A stretch of 11,547 bases of DNA, from assembly GCA_964438715.1 (NCBI GenBank), contig CAYTLQ010000215.1, positions 1 through 11,547 on the forward strand. Reading direction: 5' to 3'. A program made the position numbers and the translations under genes. Of this stretch, positions 1 through 7,427 are shown piece by piece. Source of the DNA: CAYTLQ01 sp964438715. Its GTDB lineage: Bacteria; Bacteroidota; Ignavibacteria; Ignavibacteriales; Ignavibacteriaceae. Each line of letters opens with the position of its first letter. Positions within the stretch are counted from its first letter, which is position 1. Below the pieces are notes generated by a model. It made no database searches and was not told where the DNA came from. It saw only the letters and a program-made list of their open reading frames with translations.

Positions 1-2
1 AA

Positions 3-632
3 GCAAATCAGGAAATCGCTGTCGAATTCGGAATCCGTAGCATCCCGGCGGTAAAATTATTTATCAACGGTGCGGTCGTTGGTGAATTTGTTGGCGCATT
101 ACCCGAAGAAAGAATTAAAACATGGCTGAAAAAGTATATTCCGCAAAAAGGAAATGAAAAACTTAATGAAGCAATTAAATTATTTGAGCGGGGTGAGAGT
201 AATAATGCTGTAAAAATGCTTGAATCGCTTATTGAAAAAGGCGGCTCTCCCGATGCAGAAATAATGCTTGCAAAGTTTCTGTTTTTCAAAGATCCGAAGC
301 GGGCTATGGAAATTCTCAAAGCAATGAACCCTTCAAAAGAACAGTTAGATCTTCACGAGGCATTACTTAATCTTGGTGAAGTTATGTCAAAAAATGCAGA
401 TACTCTTCCGGAGTCAGATGTTAAAGACAGTTATATTAAAGCCATTGAAGAAATAAAATCACAAAACTTCGATTCAGCATTGGAAAGGTTTATTGAAATC
501 ATCAGGAACGATAGATATTACGATGATGATGGCTCAAGGAAGGCGTGCATAGCAATATTCAAATACCTTGGTGAAGAACATCCTACTACATTAAAATACC
601 GCCGTGACTTTGGCAGTGCATTGTATGTCTAA
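3..632 (+). CDS. Thioredoxin-TPR protein (CnoX/YbbN-like), 5'-truncated
   Basis: The frame is open from the left edge to a TAA at 630-632, giving 209 visible codons. The first ~48 residues are the C-terminal half of a thioredoxin fold. The cis-proline loop is seen as GIRSIPAVKLFINGAVVGEF, followed by the last strand and a helix (GALPEERIKTWLKKYIP). The redox CxxC, if present, would lie upstream of the window. The remaining ~160 residues are helical with TPR-like repeats (NEALKLFERGESNNAVKML-type spacing, then an ALERFIEIIRND helix) and an ending (DDGSRKACIAIFKYLGEEHP) that matches the C-terminus usual in CnoX/YbbN. That family holds unfolded or oxidised clients and can pass them to chaperonin. 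The first ATG in this stretch (216) is internal, because the fold clearly continues upstream of it. The gene converges on the next one. Family assignment is confident; whether the protein is redox-active cannot be judged. Confidence 0.85.
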   Translation, partial: ANQEIAVEFGIRSIPAVKLFINGAVVGEFVGALPEERIKTWLKKYIPQKGNEKLNEAIKLFERGESNNAVKMLESLIEKGGSPDAEIMLAKFLFFKDPKRAMEILKAMNPSKEQLDLHEALLNLGEVMSKNADTLPESDVKDSYIKAIEEIKSQNFDSALERFIEIIRNDRYYDDDGSRKACIAIFKYLGEEHPTTLKYRRDFGSALYV

Positions 633-663
633 ACATTGCAGGCAACAATAGTAAAAATATATT

Positions 664-692
664 GCCGGTAGTTACACAATGTTTCTACCGGC
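664..692. terminator. Hairpin between convergent genes, likely bidirectional terminator
   Basis: A perfect 8-bp inverted repeat GCCGGTAG (664-671) / CTACCGGC (685-692) encloses a 13-nt loop. It lies 32 bp after the stop of the thioredoxin-TPR gene and 45 bp after the stop of the minus-strand 235-codon gene. The plus side is followed by TTATAAAT. The minus side is followed by AATATATTTTTA, a better but still imperfect U-rich tail. Position and GC-rich stem favour a shared terminator; the weak plus-side tail makes this less than certain. Confidence 0.6.
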
Positions 693-736
693 TTATAAAT
701 ACTAAAACATCAGTCTAATAAACTGCACAACTGTTA

Positions 737-1444
737 TTACGCTGCTAATTTGCTTATTAATTTTCTTTTTGCTACGGGCATAAGTGTTTCCTTAAAAGGA
801 AAATCCAATTCAGTTTCACAGCCAAATGTTGCCGGATTTGGTAACTCAGTATTTTCTTGGATTAAATCAATTTTTATTTCCTCCGGCTGTTTTTCATACA
901 AAGAGTATTCTTTCACAATTCTGGTCTTCAACAATCTCATTTCCTCACCGGAAGCAGTATAAAGCGATAGTTCGAATAATAATATTTCCAGAGTGCTGTT
1001 TTTAATATCAGGAATAATCAGATAGCCCTCCTGTTTATACAATGGAATAACTCCTATTTCCCGTATTTTTATATTTTCATCAACAAAATCAAAAATCGCT
1101 TTTCCCTCCTCCATAACCTCCTGCAGTTCCGGTAACGCCCAATGAATGAAATCAAACACCCCTCCGTCAGGATTATTTTCCGGCGCAGGTAGTTCATTAA
1201 TTATTCCATTACCATTTAATTCTGCGCCGCTAATTTGCCTACGGAGTCCACGCTCCAAAAATTCCTTTTGTTCAAGAATCCCTTGCAGGCCTGTAATCAA
1301 AGAAATTAATTCCGAAAGAGCCGGGAATAATTTGTTTTGATTAAATGATTCACGATAATTCTTTAATGCTGCCATTACAAGGTACTGGTTTTTTTCAGCA
1401 TCGTGACCTGTTGCAAATAACGACTCTATAGTTAGCGGCGTCAT
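737..1444 (-). CDS. Unrecognised 235-residue protein
   Basis: I do not recognise this protein. It has no signal peptide, transmembrane segment or obvious catalytic motif, so it is probably cytoplasmic. The N-terminal ~70 residues read as amphipathic helices (AALKNYRESFNQNKLFPALS, then a segment ending in EQKEFLERGLRRQI). A polar linker rich in N, G and P follows (ELNGNGIINELPAPENNPDGG). The rest looks like alternating helix and strand and ends in a basic tail (VAKRKLISKLAA). There is a single Cys. The ATG at 1444 is supported by an AGGAGA 6 bp upstream, the clearest Shine-Dalgarno in the window, which argues that the gene is real. It stands 205 bp downstream of comEC and so probably has its own promoter. 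It converges on the thioredoxin-TPR gene. Confidence 0.75.
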   Translation of the reverse strand: MTPLTIESLFATGHDAEKNQYLVMAALKNYRESFNQNKLFPALSELISLITGLQGILEQKEFLERGLRRQISGAELNGNGIINELPAPENNPDGGVFDFIHWALPELQEVMEEGKAIFDFVDENIKIREIGVIPLYKQEGYLIIPDIKNSTLEILLFELSLYTASGEEMRLLKTRIVKEYSLYEKQPEEIKIDLIQENTELPNPATFGCETELDFPFKETLMPVAKRKLISKLAA

Positions 1445-1450
1445 TTTGTT

Positions 1451-1456
1451 TCTCCT
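1451..1456 (-). promoter_or_regulatory. Shine-Dalgarno AGGAGA for the 235-residue protein
   Basis: On the minus strand AGGAGA is followed by 6 nt (AACAAA) and the ATG at 1444. It fixes the start of the downstream gene and is stronger than the leaders of comEC, prmC or the LURP-like gene. Confidence 0.7.
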
Positions 1457-1649
1457 TGCATTGGGTTATTTATTAGGTTTATTTACTGTTTTCAGTTACT
1501 TTATATTTTTTTAGTTACTTCCTTTAATTTAATACTCGAAAATTATTTTTAAAAGTTTAGTACTTTTTTTTTACACTAACGGATTTTCCGGATGATTGAA
1601 TGTTTTTGTTCAACACCAAACGGTTGTAATGTGATTTTGTGTCAATATT

Positions 1650-4010
1650 CTACCGAACAACAGAGCCATTACGAAAATGAATATACCCCTCATCGGCAGT
1701 TATCAAAAGTTGTGGCTTTGCAATTCCTGCTGATGCAGTAACTTTATCAATTGTGTTTTTGATATTATTGGGAACATATCCTGTTGTTACAATAATCTCC
1801 GGTTGCACTGCCGAGAGCAATTCAGGCGTAATAACACGCAGTCGTGAGGATAATTCAATTACTAGTATCTTTGCTTTTAGAAACACACCATACATTCGGG
1901 CTAGTGTTTTCTGCTCATCGGTTTTCAGTGCAGGACATTGTACAATGTTTTCAGCTCCAAAAGAGAATGTATATGACAGATATTCTTTTCCGGTTGTACT
2001 TTTAATAAACAGTGGATGAACAACAACATTACCTCTTTGAAAAGGTGTTCTTTGTATCCATGTATAATTTTGTCCAAACCTTTGTAACTGCTCCACTATA
2101 GCCAAAGCATTAGAAGAATCCTCCTTCTCTAATGGTATTATGAGATTTGAAACTTTTCCATAACGCGCTAACTCAAATACTCCTCCGAAAAAAGGGTTTG
2201 TTATTCCATTTGTTATTGCGGCATCGAAGTAATTTTTTCCCATGGCATTCAGCACCGGTATCAGAGCATATTGTGCCGCGCTCGATTTCGGAGTGGTCTC
2301 TCCTCCGTTTACAAGCAGTGTTCTCCCATCCTCTGATGAAAAAACCAATACTCCGCTTTTCCCGCTTTGAAAAATCAGCAGATTATTTTCACCTCTCGGG
2401 AACAGAGGCTTTTGCATCGTCATAACCAATACAATTAAAGAGAGCATGAAGAATACAAATAGTGCTATTCGTGATTTCACTGATTTCATGCTCTTTTCAA
2501 AATAGATATAACAACCCAGAATGAGATAGTACAATACAATTGCAAACAGACCAAATCCTGCCACAGCAAGATAAGAATATGACTCTCCCCCCGTTAACGA
2601 AACAAACCGGAATGTTAGTTGTGCTATCATTTCACCTGTTGCAGCTATATATCCCGCCAATACTGAAAGTAACGGATAAAACAATAAACTCAGTAATCCA
2701 TTACCCATAATAACTGTTATCGCAAACACCACGAGTAAATTTGCCGGTATTGAAGTCAGCGATACTTTTCCGAAATAATAGTTTGTAATGGGCAAAGTCC
2801 CAATCTGTGCGGCAATCGTCATTGCACACAGTAACAGGAAATTCCTCAGCCAATTTCTCTTAATTCCCGCCTTGTTGATAAGGTTTTGCAAAGGTTTATT
2901 TACAACAATAAGTGAAAGCACCCCCGCAAATGATAATTGAAATCCGGGTGAGAACAAATCCGACGGGAAAAATAGTAAAATCGTCAGCGCAGAAAGGAAT
3001 AAAGTATTAAGTGAATTACTATCTCTGTTGGTTATTGTAACAATCAGAATGATGAGAGCAGAAATTGCCGCACGCAATACGGGTGGAGAAAATCCACATA
3101 ACATCACGAAAAAAATTAATCCTGCGAGAACACCCAAACTCCGTAGATAGATTGAAAATCGGCCAAGCAGTAAGTACAAAACAATGAGAATAAATCCTAC
3201 ATTCAATCCCGATACAGCAAGTACATGAGCAACACCTGCATTTACAAACTCCGACTGAATTGTTCTGTCAATATCAGATTTATCGCCAAGAATCAAACCT
3301 TTCAAAAGTCCCGCAGTGTTTTGAGAATACAGCGAATCAAGTGCGTTAGCAGTTGCTACTCTTATCGTATGTATTGTTGCAGAAACCGGGTCTTTTTCTG
3401 TATTGGTAATACGAACATTTTCCTTGCCGAAAACTGTAAGTATGCCTGCCAGCCCATTCTTTCTCAGGTATTCAGCGTAATGAAAGCCCCCCGGGTAATT
3501 TGGCTTACTTCCACGCGTATAATTTCCGGTTACAATTATTTCCATCCCCGGCGCTATCGCTTTAAATAGTAAAAACCGCCTGTTGAAATCTTTTTCATAA
3601 ATATTTACAATACTCAAAAAATTTTTCTTCAGAGAAAATGAATCCCTTTCTATCTCTGAAACTTCCATCCGTAACTGTATTGATGTTTTGCGTAACAATT
3701 CGACCTTATATATTCTGCCCCTGAAAGAAATGTCATCTACCTCGCTCACCGGAAATGGATACTGCTTCAATTCAGGATTTCGTACCTCAAAAATCAGTGC
3801 GCCAAGACTAAGAACGAGTGGAACCACAAATACCTGTCGAAGGATTTTTGTATGTGTTTCAATCGGCTTTATATGAAAAAATAAAATGAGGAGTATAACC
3901 CCTGTTGTTATGATGAGAAGATGAGTTATATCGAATACAAGCCAGTACTGCAGGAGAATGCCGGATATAAAGAGAATACAGAGTTTAATTGCAGGGTAAT
4001 TTCTCAACAT
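1650..4010 (-). CDS. comEC: ComEC/Rec2 DNA-uptake channel with degenerate C-terminal nuclease-like domain
   Basis: This is an inner-membrane channel protein for single-stranded DNA import in natural transformation. It is 786 residues long, within the usual range. Residues ~5-80 hold N-terminal membrane helices. Residues ~85-205 form the DUF4131/OB-fold periplasmic region, including NYPGGFHYAEYLRKNGLAG. The Competence domain spans ~230-530 with the family signatures GLILGDKSDI (238-247), HVLAVSGLNVG (262-272), GFSPPVLRAAI (306-316) and FSPGFQLSFAGVLSL (353-367), plus multiple hydrophobic helices. Residues ~541-786 match the metallo-beta-lactamase-like tail by position and by details such as LLVNGG (565-570) and the closing GYIHF. 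However, the metal-binding HxHxDH segment is replaced by TNGITNPFFGG (600-610). Any nuclease role is therefore probably lost. The gene starts 51 bp after the metalloenzyme gene, with no clear Shine-Dalgarno, and is likely last in that transcription unit. Confidence 0.93.
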   Translation of the reverse strand: MLRNYPAIKLCILFISGILLQYWLVFDITHLLIITTGVILLILFFHIKPIETHTKILRQVFVVPLVLSLGALIFEVRNPELKQYPFPVSEVDDISFRGRIYKVELLRKTSIQLRMEVSEIERDSFSLKKNFLSIVNIYEKDFNRRFLLFKAIAPGMEIIVTGNYTRGSKPNYPGGFHYAEYLRKNGLAGILTVFGKENVRITNTEKDPVSATIHTIRVATANALDSLYSQNTAGLLKGLILGDKSDIDRTIQSEFVNAGVAHVLAVSGLNVGFILIVLYLLLGRFSIYLRSLGVLAGLIFFVMLCGFSPPVLRAAISALIILIVTITNRDSNSLNTLFLSALTILLFFPSDLFSPGFQLSFAGVLSLIVVNKPLQNLINKAGIKRNWLRNFLLLCAMTIAAQIGTLPITNYYFGKVSLTSIPANLLVVFAITVIMGNGLLSLLFYPLLSVLAGYIAATGEMIAQLTFRFVSLTGGESYSYLAVAGFGLFAIVLYYLILGCYIYFEKSMKSVKSRIALFVFFMLSLIVLVMTMQKPLFPRGENNLLIFQSGKSGVLVFSSEDGRTLLVNGGETTPKSSAAQYALIPVLNAMGKNYFDAAITNGITNPFFGGVFELARYGKVSNLIIPLEKEDSSNALAIVEQLQRFGQNYTWIQRTPFQRGNVVVHPLFIKSTTGKEYLSYTFSFGAENIVQCPALKTDEQKTLARMYGVFLKAKILVIELSSRLRVITPELLSAVQPEIIVTTGYVPNNIKNTIDKVTASAGIAKPQLLITADEGYIHFRNGSVVR

Positions 4011-4061
4011 ACGAAATCAGTTTATGCAATCATTGCTGAGAGCTATTAAGTAGTGTTTCAA

Positions 4062-4967
4062 TCAGTTATTCATACAGAATAGAATAGATGACTTAATATC
4101 CGGTAATGATTTCACACTATTGTAGAACACATCAGCATATTTCCCCGACGCAATGCACAATGCGGGATTTGTTGTATGGCTTTTTGTTGAAAGATCTTCT
4201 ACATTGCCATGATCTGAGCAAATGAAAACTGTCATTTCCTCATTGTGTTCAGTAAGAACAGTATAAAGAAAATCATCGAGTATGCGAAGTACATGTTCTA
4301 CTCCTCCTACATCTCTTCCATGCCCCGCATGGTCGGTAAGAAAATATTCATAAAGAGTAAAGTCATAGTCCTGAGAAATATTCAATAATCGCCTTCCCGC
4401 ATCTGCGCCGGTTAAATGCGGAAGTGAATATCCTAACTTCATATTCCACCTCTCGCCTGTTATTTCAGCAGTGAGCGCCTTTCCCTCAAGAACCTGTTCC
4501 ACTGTATTAAGATAATAACCCGCCGACCGGTAGCTTAGAGATGTAACACTAAGACGACTTCTGCCTTTGTTGAGGTAATCAAAAAATACATGCGGATAGG
4601 CATTAGCAAAAAAAGCGCGTTTTCCCGTCTCCCTGCAATATTGAAAAATACTTTCTTTTTCTATCACCGGTATAAGAGTTGAGTACGGAAACGGACCAAA
4701 ATGTTTTCCAATGTATTTTGAGGCATTCATTCCGCAGAAAATAGCCGTTTGTCCTGTACCGCTTTGTGGTAATCCCTCAACATCCATACATGCATCTACC
4801 GGAAATAGTATTTTACTATCTATGGACTTTGTTTCGGCTCCCAATACCGGAACTGCGCCAAAAATATCGTGAAAAGTTTTAAATCCGTACTTAATAAAAG
4901 GATTGTTATCTATGTCATTCCTGCCAATACCGACACCATCTAAAAAAATCATCAGCACGCGGGACAA
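4062..4967 (-). CDS. Alkaline-phosphatase-superfamily metalloenzyme, phosphoglycerate-mutase-like
   Basis: This 301-residue protein keeps the two-metal core of the alkaline phosphatase superfamily, in the form seen in cofactor-independent phosphoglycerate mutase. LDGVGIG carries the first metal Asp (D10). GLPQSGTGQTAIFCG (65-79) is the nucleophile loop, with Ser/Thr candidates at 69-74. TDHAGH (211-216) and SDHGN (251-255) followed by H264 in SHTTNP supply the second set of metal ligands. It is much shorter than true iPGM (~510 residues) and lacks the inserted transferase domain, so hydrolysis or transfer on a small phosphorylated substrate is possible; the substrate is unknown. The start is TTG at 4967, supported by an AAAGGA 7 nt upstream. 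The next in-frame candidate, GTG three codons later, would sit too far from it. The gene is 3 bp after dtd and 51 bp before comEC, so it is probably co-transcribed and translationally coupled. Confidence 0.8.
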   Translation of the reverse strand: MSRVLMIFLDGVGIGRNDIDNNPFIKYGFKTFHDIFGAVPVLGAETKSIDSKILFPVDACMDVEGLPQSGTGQTAIFCGMNASKYIGKHFGPFPYSTLIPVIEKESIFQYCRETGKRAFFANAYPHVFFDYLNKGRSRLSVTSLSYRSAGYYLNTVEQVLEGKALTAEITGERWNMKLGYSLPHLTGADAGRRLLNISQDYDFTLYEYFLTDHAGHGRDVGGVEHVLRILDDFLYTVLTEHNEEMTVFICSDHGNVEDLSTKSHTTNPALCIASGKYADVFYNSVKSLPDIKSSILFCMNN

Positions 4968-4970
4968 TGT

Positions 4971-5426
4971 TTAATCCTTTTTGCTTTCTATAATAATCGT
5001 AACAGGACCATCATTTAAAATTTTTACATCCATCATCGCCCCGAAAATTCCGGTTTTAACTTTTTCGTCACCAAGAGCCGTTTTCAACCTTGCAATAAAA
5101 TGCTCATAAAGCGGTATCGCTGTATCGGGTCTTGCCGCCTCTGAAAAACTTGGTCGGTTACCACGCCTCGCATCTCCATACAGAGTAAATTGAGAAACAA
5201 CAAGCACCTCACCATCAACATCAGTGAGGGCGAGATTCATTTTTTCGTTTGCGTCTTCAAAAACTCTTAACCCTGCACATTTATCTGCAAGAAATTCCGC
5301 ATCCGCTTTTGTGTCATTGACATGAATGCCAAGTAAAATTACAAAACCCTTTTTTATCTCGGCGGAGTAATCCGGATTTGTAATGTAAACTCCTCCTTCT
5401 TTAACCCTTTGTATTACTACTTTCAT
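4971..5426 (-). CDS. dtd: D-aminoacyl-tRNA deacylase
   Basis: This enzyme hydrolyses D-amino acids (and mischarged glycine) from tRNA, keeping them out of translation; it acts in the cytoplasm as a homodimer. The 151 residues match the family's ~145-150. The N-terminus MKVVIQRVKEGGVYI is typical. The active-site motif SQFTLYGD lies at 78-85, with the conserved Thr at 81, and is followed by RRGNRPSFSEAA. The Gly-cisPro motif is seen as NDGPVT (138-143), the chirality filter against L-amino acids. Its ATG overlaps the prmC stop in an ATGA (5423-5426), and GGAAG lies a few bases upstream inside prmC, so the two are translationally coupled. Nothing is missing or unusual in the protein. Confidence 0.96.
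   Translation of the reverse strand: MKVVIQRVKEGGVYITNPDYSAEIKKGFVILLGIHVNDTKADAEFLADKCAGLRVFEDANEKMNLALTDVDGEVLVVSQFTLYGDARRGNRPSFSEAARPDTAIPLYEHFIARLKTALGDEKVKTGIFGAMMDVKILNDGPVTIIIESKKD
4975..4980 (-). promoter_or_regulatory. Shine-Dalgarno AAAGGA inside the end of dtd, setting a TTG start
   Basis: On the minus strand AAAGGA lies within the last codons of dtd and is followed by 7 nt and then TTG (4967-4965). No ATG is available at this place. This site is the main reason for choosing the rare start, and it suggests that translation of the metalloenzyme depends on ribosomes finishing dtd. Confidence 0.55.
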
Positions 5427-6277
5427 TGTTTTCTTCCGGAAATTATTCGTTCAATTCCCTGATAATCCTTCATACACTCAATGTTAGTAAACCCACCTGC
5501 CTGCAGTAGTTTGTGAATCTCTTCTGCCTGTCCGAGTGCCATCTCAAAAATAACCATGCCGCCGGGCTCAAGCAACGAAGAGCTTAGTTGAATAATCCGC
5601 CTGTAGAAACGATATCCATCGGCTTCATCGGTTACGGCAATCCGCGGCTCATACAGGGTAATTTCTTTCTGCAATGCGGGATATTCGTCAGAAGAAACAT
5701 ACGGTGGATTGGATACTATCATACTATACTTCTTTTGTAATACTTCATTTTCCTGCAATATGTCACACTGTAAAAATTGCACATTGCGTAAAACCTGATA
5801 ACGCTCTGCATTTTCTTTTGCAAGGTTGAGCGCATCATTGCTTATATCAATAGCAGTTATTAGTGTTTCCGGTAATTCGCGTGCGAGCACTATTGCAATG
5901 TTTCCACTGCCCGTTCCGATATCAAGAATTGATGTAACTTTGTTTGAACGGGCAATAGTAATCGCTTTTTCTACTAATAATTCTGTCTCAGGGCGTGGAA
6001 TAAGAACTTGTGAATTTACCTTTAAGGTAATTCCATAAAAATCAGTTTCTCCGATAATATACTGTAGCGGTGTAAATGCTCCCCTTTTTCTCACCGTTTC
6101 ACGATACCGATTAACTTCTGACTCCTGAACCGGCTTGTCGAAAGAGAGATAAAGATCAAGGCGCTTGCACCCCAGCACATGCGAGAGAAGCAATTCCGCA
6201 TTTAATCGTGGAGAATCAATTCCCTTTTTCGCAAAATAATCGGATGTTAATTGCAGGAGCTCGAGAACAGTGGGCAT
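5423..6277 (-). CDS. prmC: Release factor glutamine N5-methyltransferase
   Basis: PrmC (HemK) methylates the Gln of the GGQ motif in release factors RF1 and RF2, using S-adenosylmethionine, and so speeds termination. The 284 residues match the family. The N-terminal helical domain spans ~1-75. The bridge carries YIIGETDFYG and VLIPRPETELLVE (91-103). The SAM site DIGTGSGNIAI is at 119-129, with TAIDIS as the acidic strand end. The substrate-Gln motif NPPYV is at 190-194. EPRIAV and the final FEMALGQ strand are also typical. The ATG at 6277 gives the normal N-terminus; the leader is AT-rich with no strong Shine-Dalgarno. The gene is 62 bp after the LURP-like gene and overlaps dtd by 4 bp. A prfA gene is a frequent prmC neighbour elsewhere but is not present here. 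Confidence 0.96.
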   Translation of the reverse strand: MPTVLELLQLTSDYFAKKGIDSPRLNAELLLSHVLGCKRLDLYLSFDKPVQESEVNRYRETVRKRGAFTPLQYIIGETDFYGITLKVNSQVLIPRPETELLVEKAITIARSNKVTSILDIGTGSGNIAIVLARELPETLITAIDISNDALNLAKENAERYQVLRNVQFLQCDILQENEVLQKKYSMIVSNPPYVSSDEYPALQKEITLYEPRIAVTDEADGYRFYRRIIQLSSSLLEPGGMVIFEMALGQAEEIHKLLQAGGFTNIECMKDYQGIERIISGRKQ

Positions 6278-6339
6278 AAAAATTTACTCAGAATATTTTT
6301 CAATATTGTAATGCTATGGAATTCTTTTGTATTCCTGCT

Positions 6340-6924
6340 TTAATTGGATTGTTCTTTATAAATAATATCCACTGCAAGCGCTGCAGCTAAAAGTAAAATT
6401 GTTTTTGCGGCACCCGGCTGACCATCACTAATAGAAATTATATAATTATCCGCATTAGTAAAGATTTCTTTTCCAAACCCCGCCCATTGCTTCGATACAA
6501 TTCCAATTTCTTTTCCGTTGTTACTGATAAAACGGAAATTCCATCCAACCCAATCTCCCTGAAGACTGGCAACTTTTTCATTGTAATTATTGAATACATC
6601 GAAACTGCCGCCAATAGTAAATACTTTGTTCACCATCGACCCCAGTTTGTTGCCTTTAGCATCAAAAATAGTAACAGTACCCTTAAGAAACATTGCTGTT
6701 TTTTTAATTGTGAATATAAGAGTACCAAGTTTATCGGTAACATGAACTGTTGTAGGAAATAAGCGACTGCCTAGAAAGGCACGAAGAATTTTTACTAACA
6801 GAGGTATATCTTCTTTCGCAATACCCACTTCAACTCCCGTTGCAGGATCAAATATGTGGTATGTATTAGATAGTTTGAAAAAACCAATCTCTTCTTTAAT
6901 CAGGAAATTCGTAAGATTTAGCAT
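6340..6924 (-). CDS. LURP-one-related / tubby-C-like domain protein
   Basis: This 194-residue protein reads as a string of short beta hairpins (TYHIFDPATGVEVGIAKED, VHVTDKLGTLIFTIKK, VTIFDAKGNKLGSM, FDVFNNYNEKVASLQGDW, FRFISNNGKEIGIVSKQWAG). It ends in a hydrophobic C-terminal helix (KTILLLAAALAVDIIYK, ~174-190). This is the plan of the LURP-one/scramblase (tubby-C-like) fold, a 12-stranded barrel around one helix. The KQWAGFGKEIFTNADNYII segment (145-163) is characteristic of that family. Bacterial members have no settled function; lipid or membrane association is inferred from relatives. The C-terminal helix should be inside the barrel, so it should not be read as a membrane anchor. No Shine-Dalgarno is visible before the ATG. 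The gene may head the prmC-dtd-comEC transcription unit or be a separate one. Confidence 0.72.
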   Translation of the reverse strand: MLNLTNFLIKEEIGFFKLSNTYHIFDPATGVEVGIAKEDIPLLVKILRAFLGSRLFPTTVHVTDKLGTLIFTIKKTAMFLKGTVTIFDAKGNKLGSMVNKVFTIGGSFDVFNNYNEKVASLQGDWVGWNFRFISNNGKEIGIVSKQWAGFGKEIFTNADNYIISISDGQPGAAKTILLLAAALAVDIIYKEQSN

Positions 6925-7012
6925 ATCAAAATTGATGTTTTTAATAATTAAAGGATTTTCTCTGTATTAAACTGTAAATATAACAAGCCCGATGTTCTCC
7001 GTCTAATTGATT

Positions 7013-7021
7013 GTAGGGAAA
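7013..7021 (+). repeat. Left copy of putative target-site duplication
   Basis: GTAGGGAAA here is identical to 7687-7695. With the next base it extends to the 10-mer GTAGGGAAAG, identical at 7013-7022 and 7687-7696. It abuts the left inverted repeat directly. Confidence 0.5.
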
Positions 7022-7064
7022 GGTGTACGACAAAATGGTCGAAAATTAATTGAGCTAATCGCAA

Positions 7065-7144
7065 ATCGAAGATCCTCTGGATCGAAGATCCTCCAGATTG
7101 AAAATGCTTCGGATCGAAGATCCTCTGGATTGAAAATCCTCCGG
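7065..7144 (+). repeat. Five tandem 16-bp units
   Basis: The units ATYGAARATCCTCYGG start at 7065, 7081, 7097, 7113 and 7129, with no spacers. Unit 3 (ATTGAAAATGCTTCGG) is the most diverged. GGAT and ATCC alternate, so each junction can form small hairpins (GGATT-gaa-AATCC or ATCC-TCT-GGAT). Confidence 0.85.
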
Positions 7145-7146
7145 AT
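7120..7146 (+). repeat. 27-bp repeat, copy 1 (end of the tandem array)
   Basis: The pattern is ATCCTCYGG-ATTGAAA-ATCCTCYGGAT. It recurs in the same orientation at 7328-7354 and 7571-7597, the copies differing by one or two bases. Confidence 0.8.
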
Positions 7147-7232
7147 GGTATTTATTAGCAGTTTAATGATATTACGATTCGGTTAAAATGATATATATTA
7201 AATAGTAATAAAATATCCTTCATTTATAATTG

Positions 7233-7340
7233 CAATCCAGAGAATGTTCCATAAGTGATGACATATTAGTTGTTGCAATAGTTCACTCATCCTGGCAACC
7301 CCGAAGGTGGTTGTATTATTATGGAACATCCTCTGGATTG
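7233..7340. repeat. 20-bp inverted repeat pair around a 68-bp spacer
   Basis: The arm at 7233-7252 is the reverse complement of 7321-7340 at 19 of 20 positions. The right arm overlaps the 27-bp repeat copy 2. The spacer contains one REP-like hairpin (7296-7313). The pair could fold into one long stem-loop. Confidence 0.75.
7296..7313 (+). repeat. REP-like palindrome 1
   Basis: The stem is CAACC (7296-7300) / GGTTG (7309-7313) with an 8-nt loop. It is the most diverged of four related palindromes and is followed by an AT-rich TATTATTAT. Confidence 0.55.
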
Positions 7341-7354
7341 AAAATCCTCTGGAT
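7328..7354 (+). repeat. 27-bp repeat, copy 2
   Basis: It differs from copy 3 (7571-7597) at one position (T/C in the first CTCYGG). It is bordered by TATTATTAT-type inverted sequence (7314-7322 and 7359-7366), which could extend a hairpin around it. Confidence 0.8.
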
Positions 7355-7381
7355 AGTATAATAATAACACAAACAAAATAA

Positions 7382-7394
7382 ACCCCGACGGGGT
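7382..7394 (+). repeat. REP-like palindrome 2
   Basis: ACCCC-GAC-GGGGT is a perfect 5-bp stem with a 3-nt loop, followed by GGAATTATAATT. It points in the same direction as palindrome 1. Confidence 0.7.
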
Positions 7395-7427
7395 GGAATT
7401 ATAATTTCTCTGCACTCCGCCAGGGGA

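Noticed and set aside
1445..1649. Terminator for comEC or promoter for the 235-residue gene
   Set aside because: The gap is very AT-rich with short partial palindromes (CGGA-TTT-TCCG); no stem with a U-tail or convincing promoter pair could be singled out.
6292..6335. Terminator between the LURP-like gene and prmC
   Set aside because: Only weak AT-only (AATATT) or 5-bp (GGAAT/ATTCC) stems are present, with no U-run in the right place.
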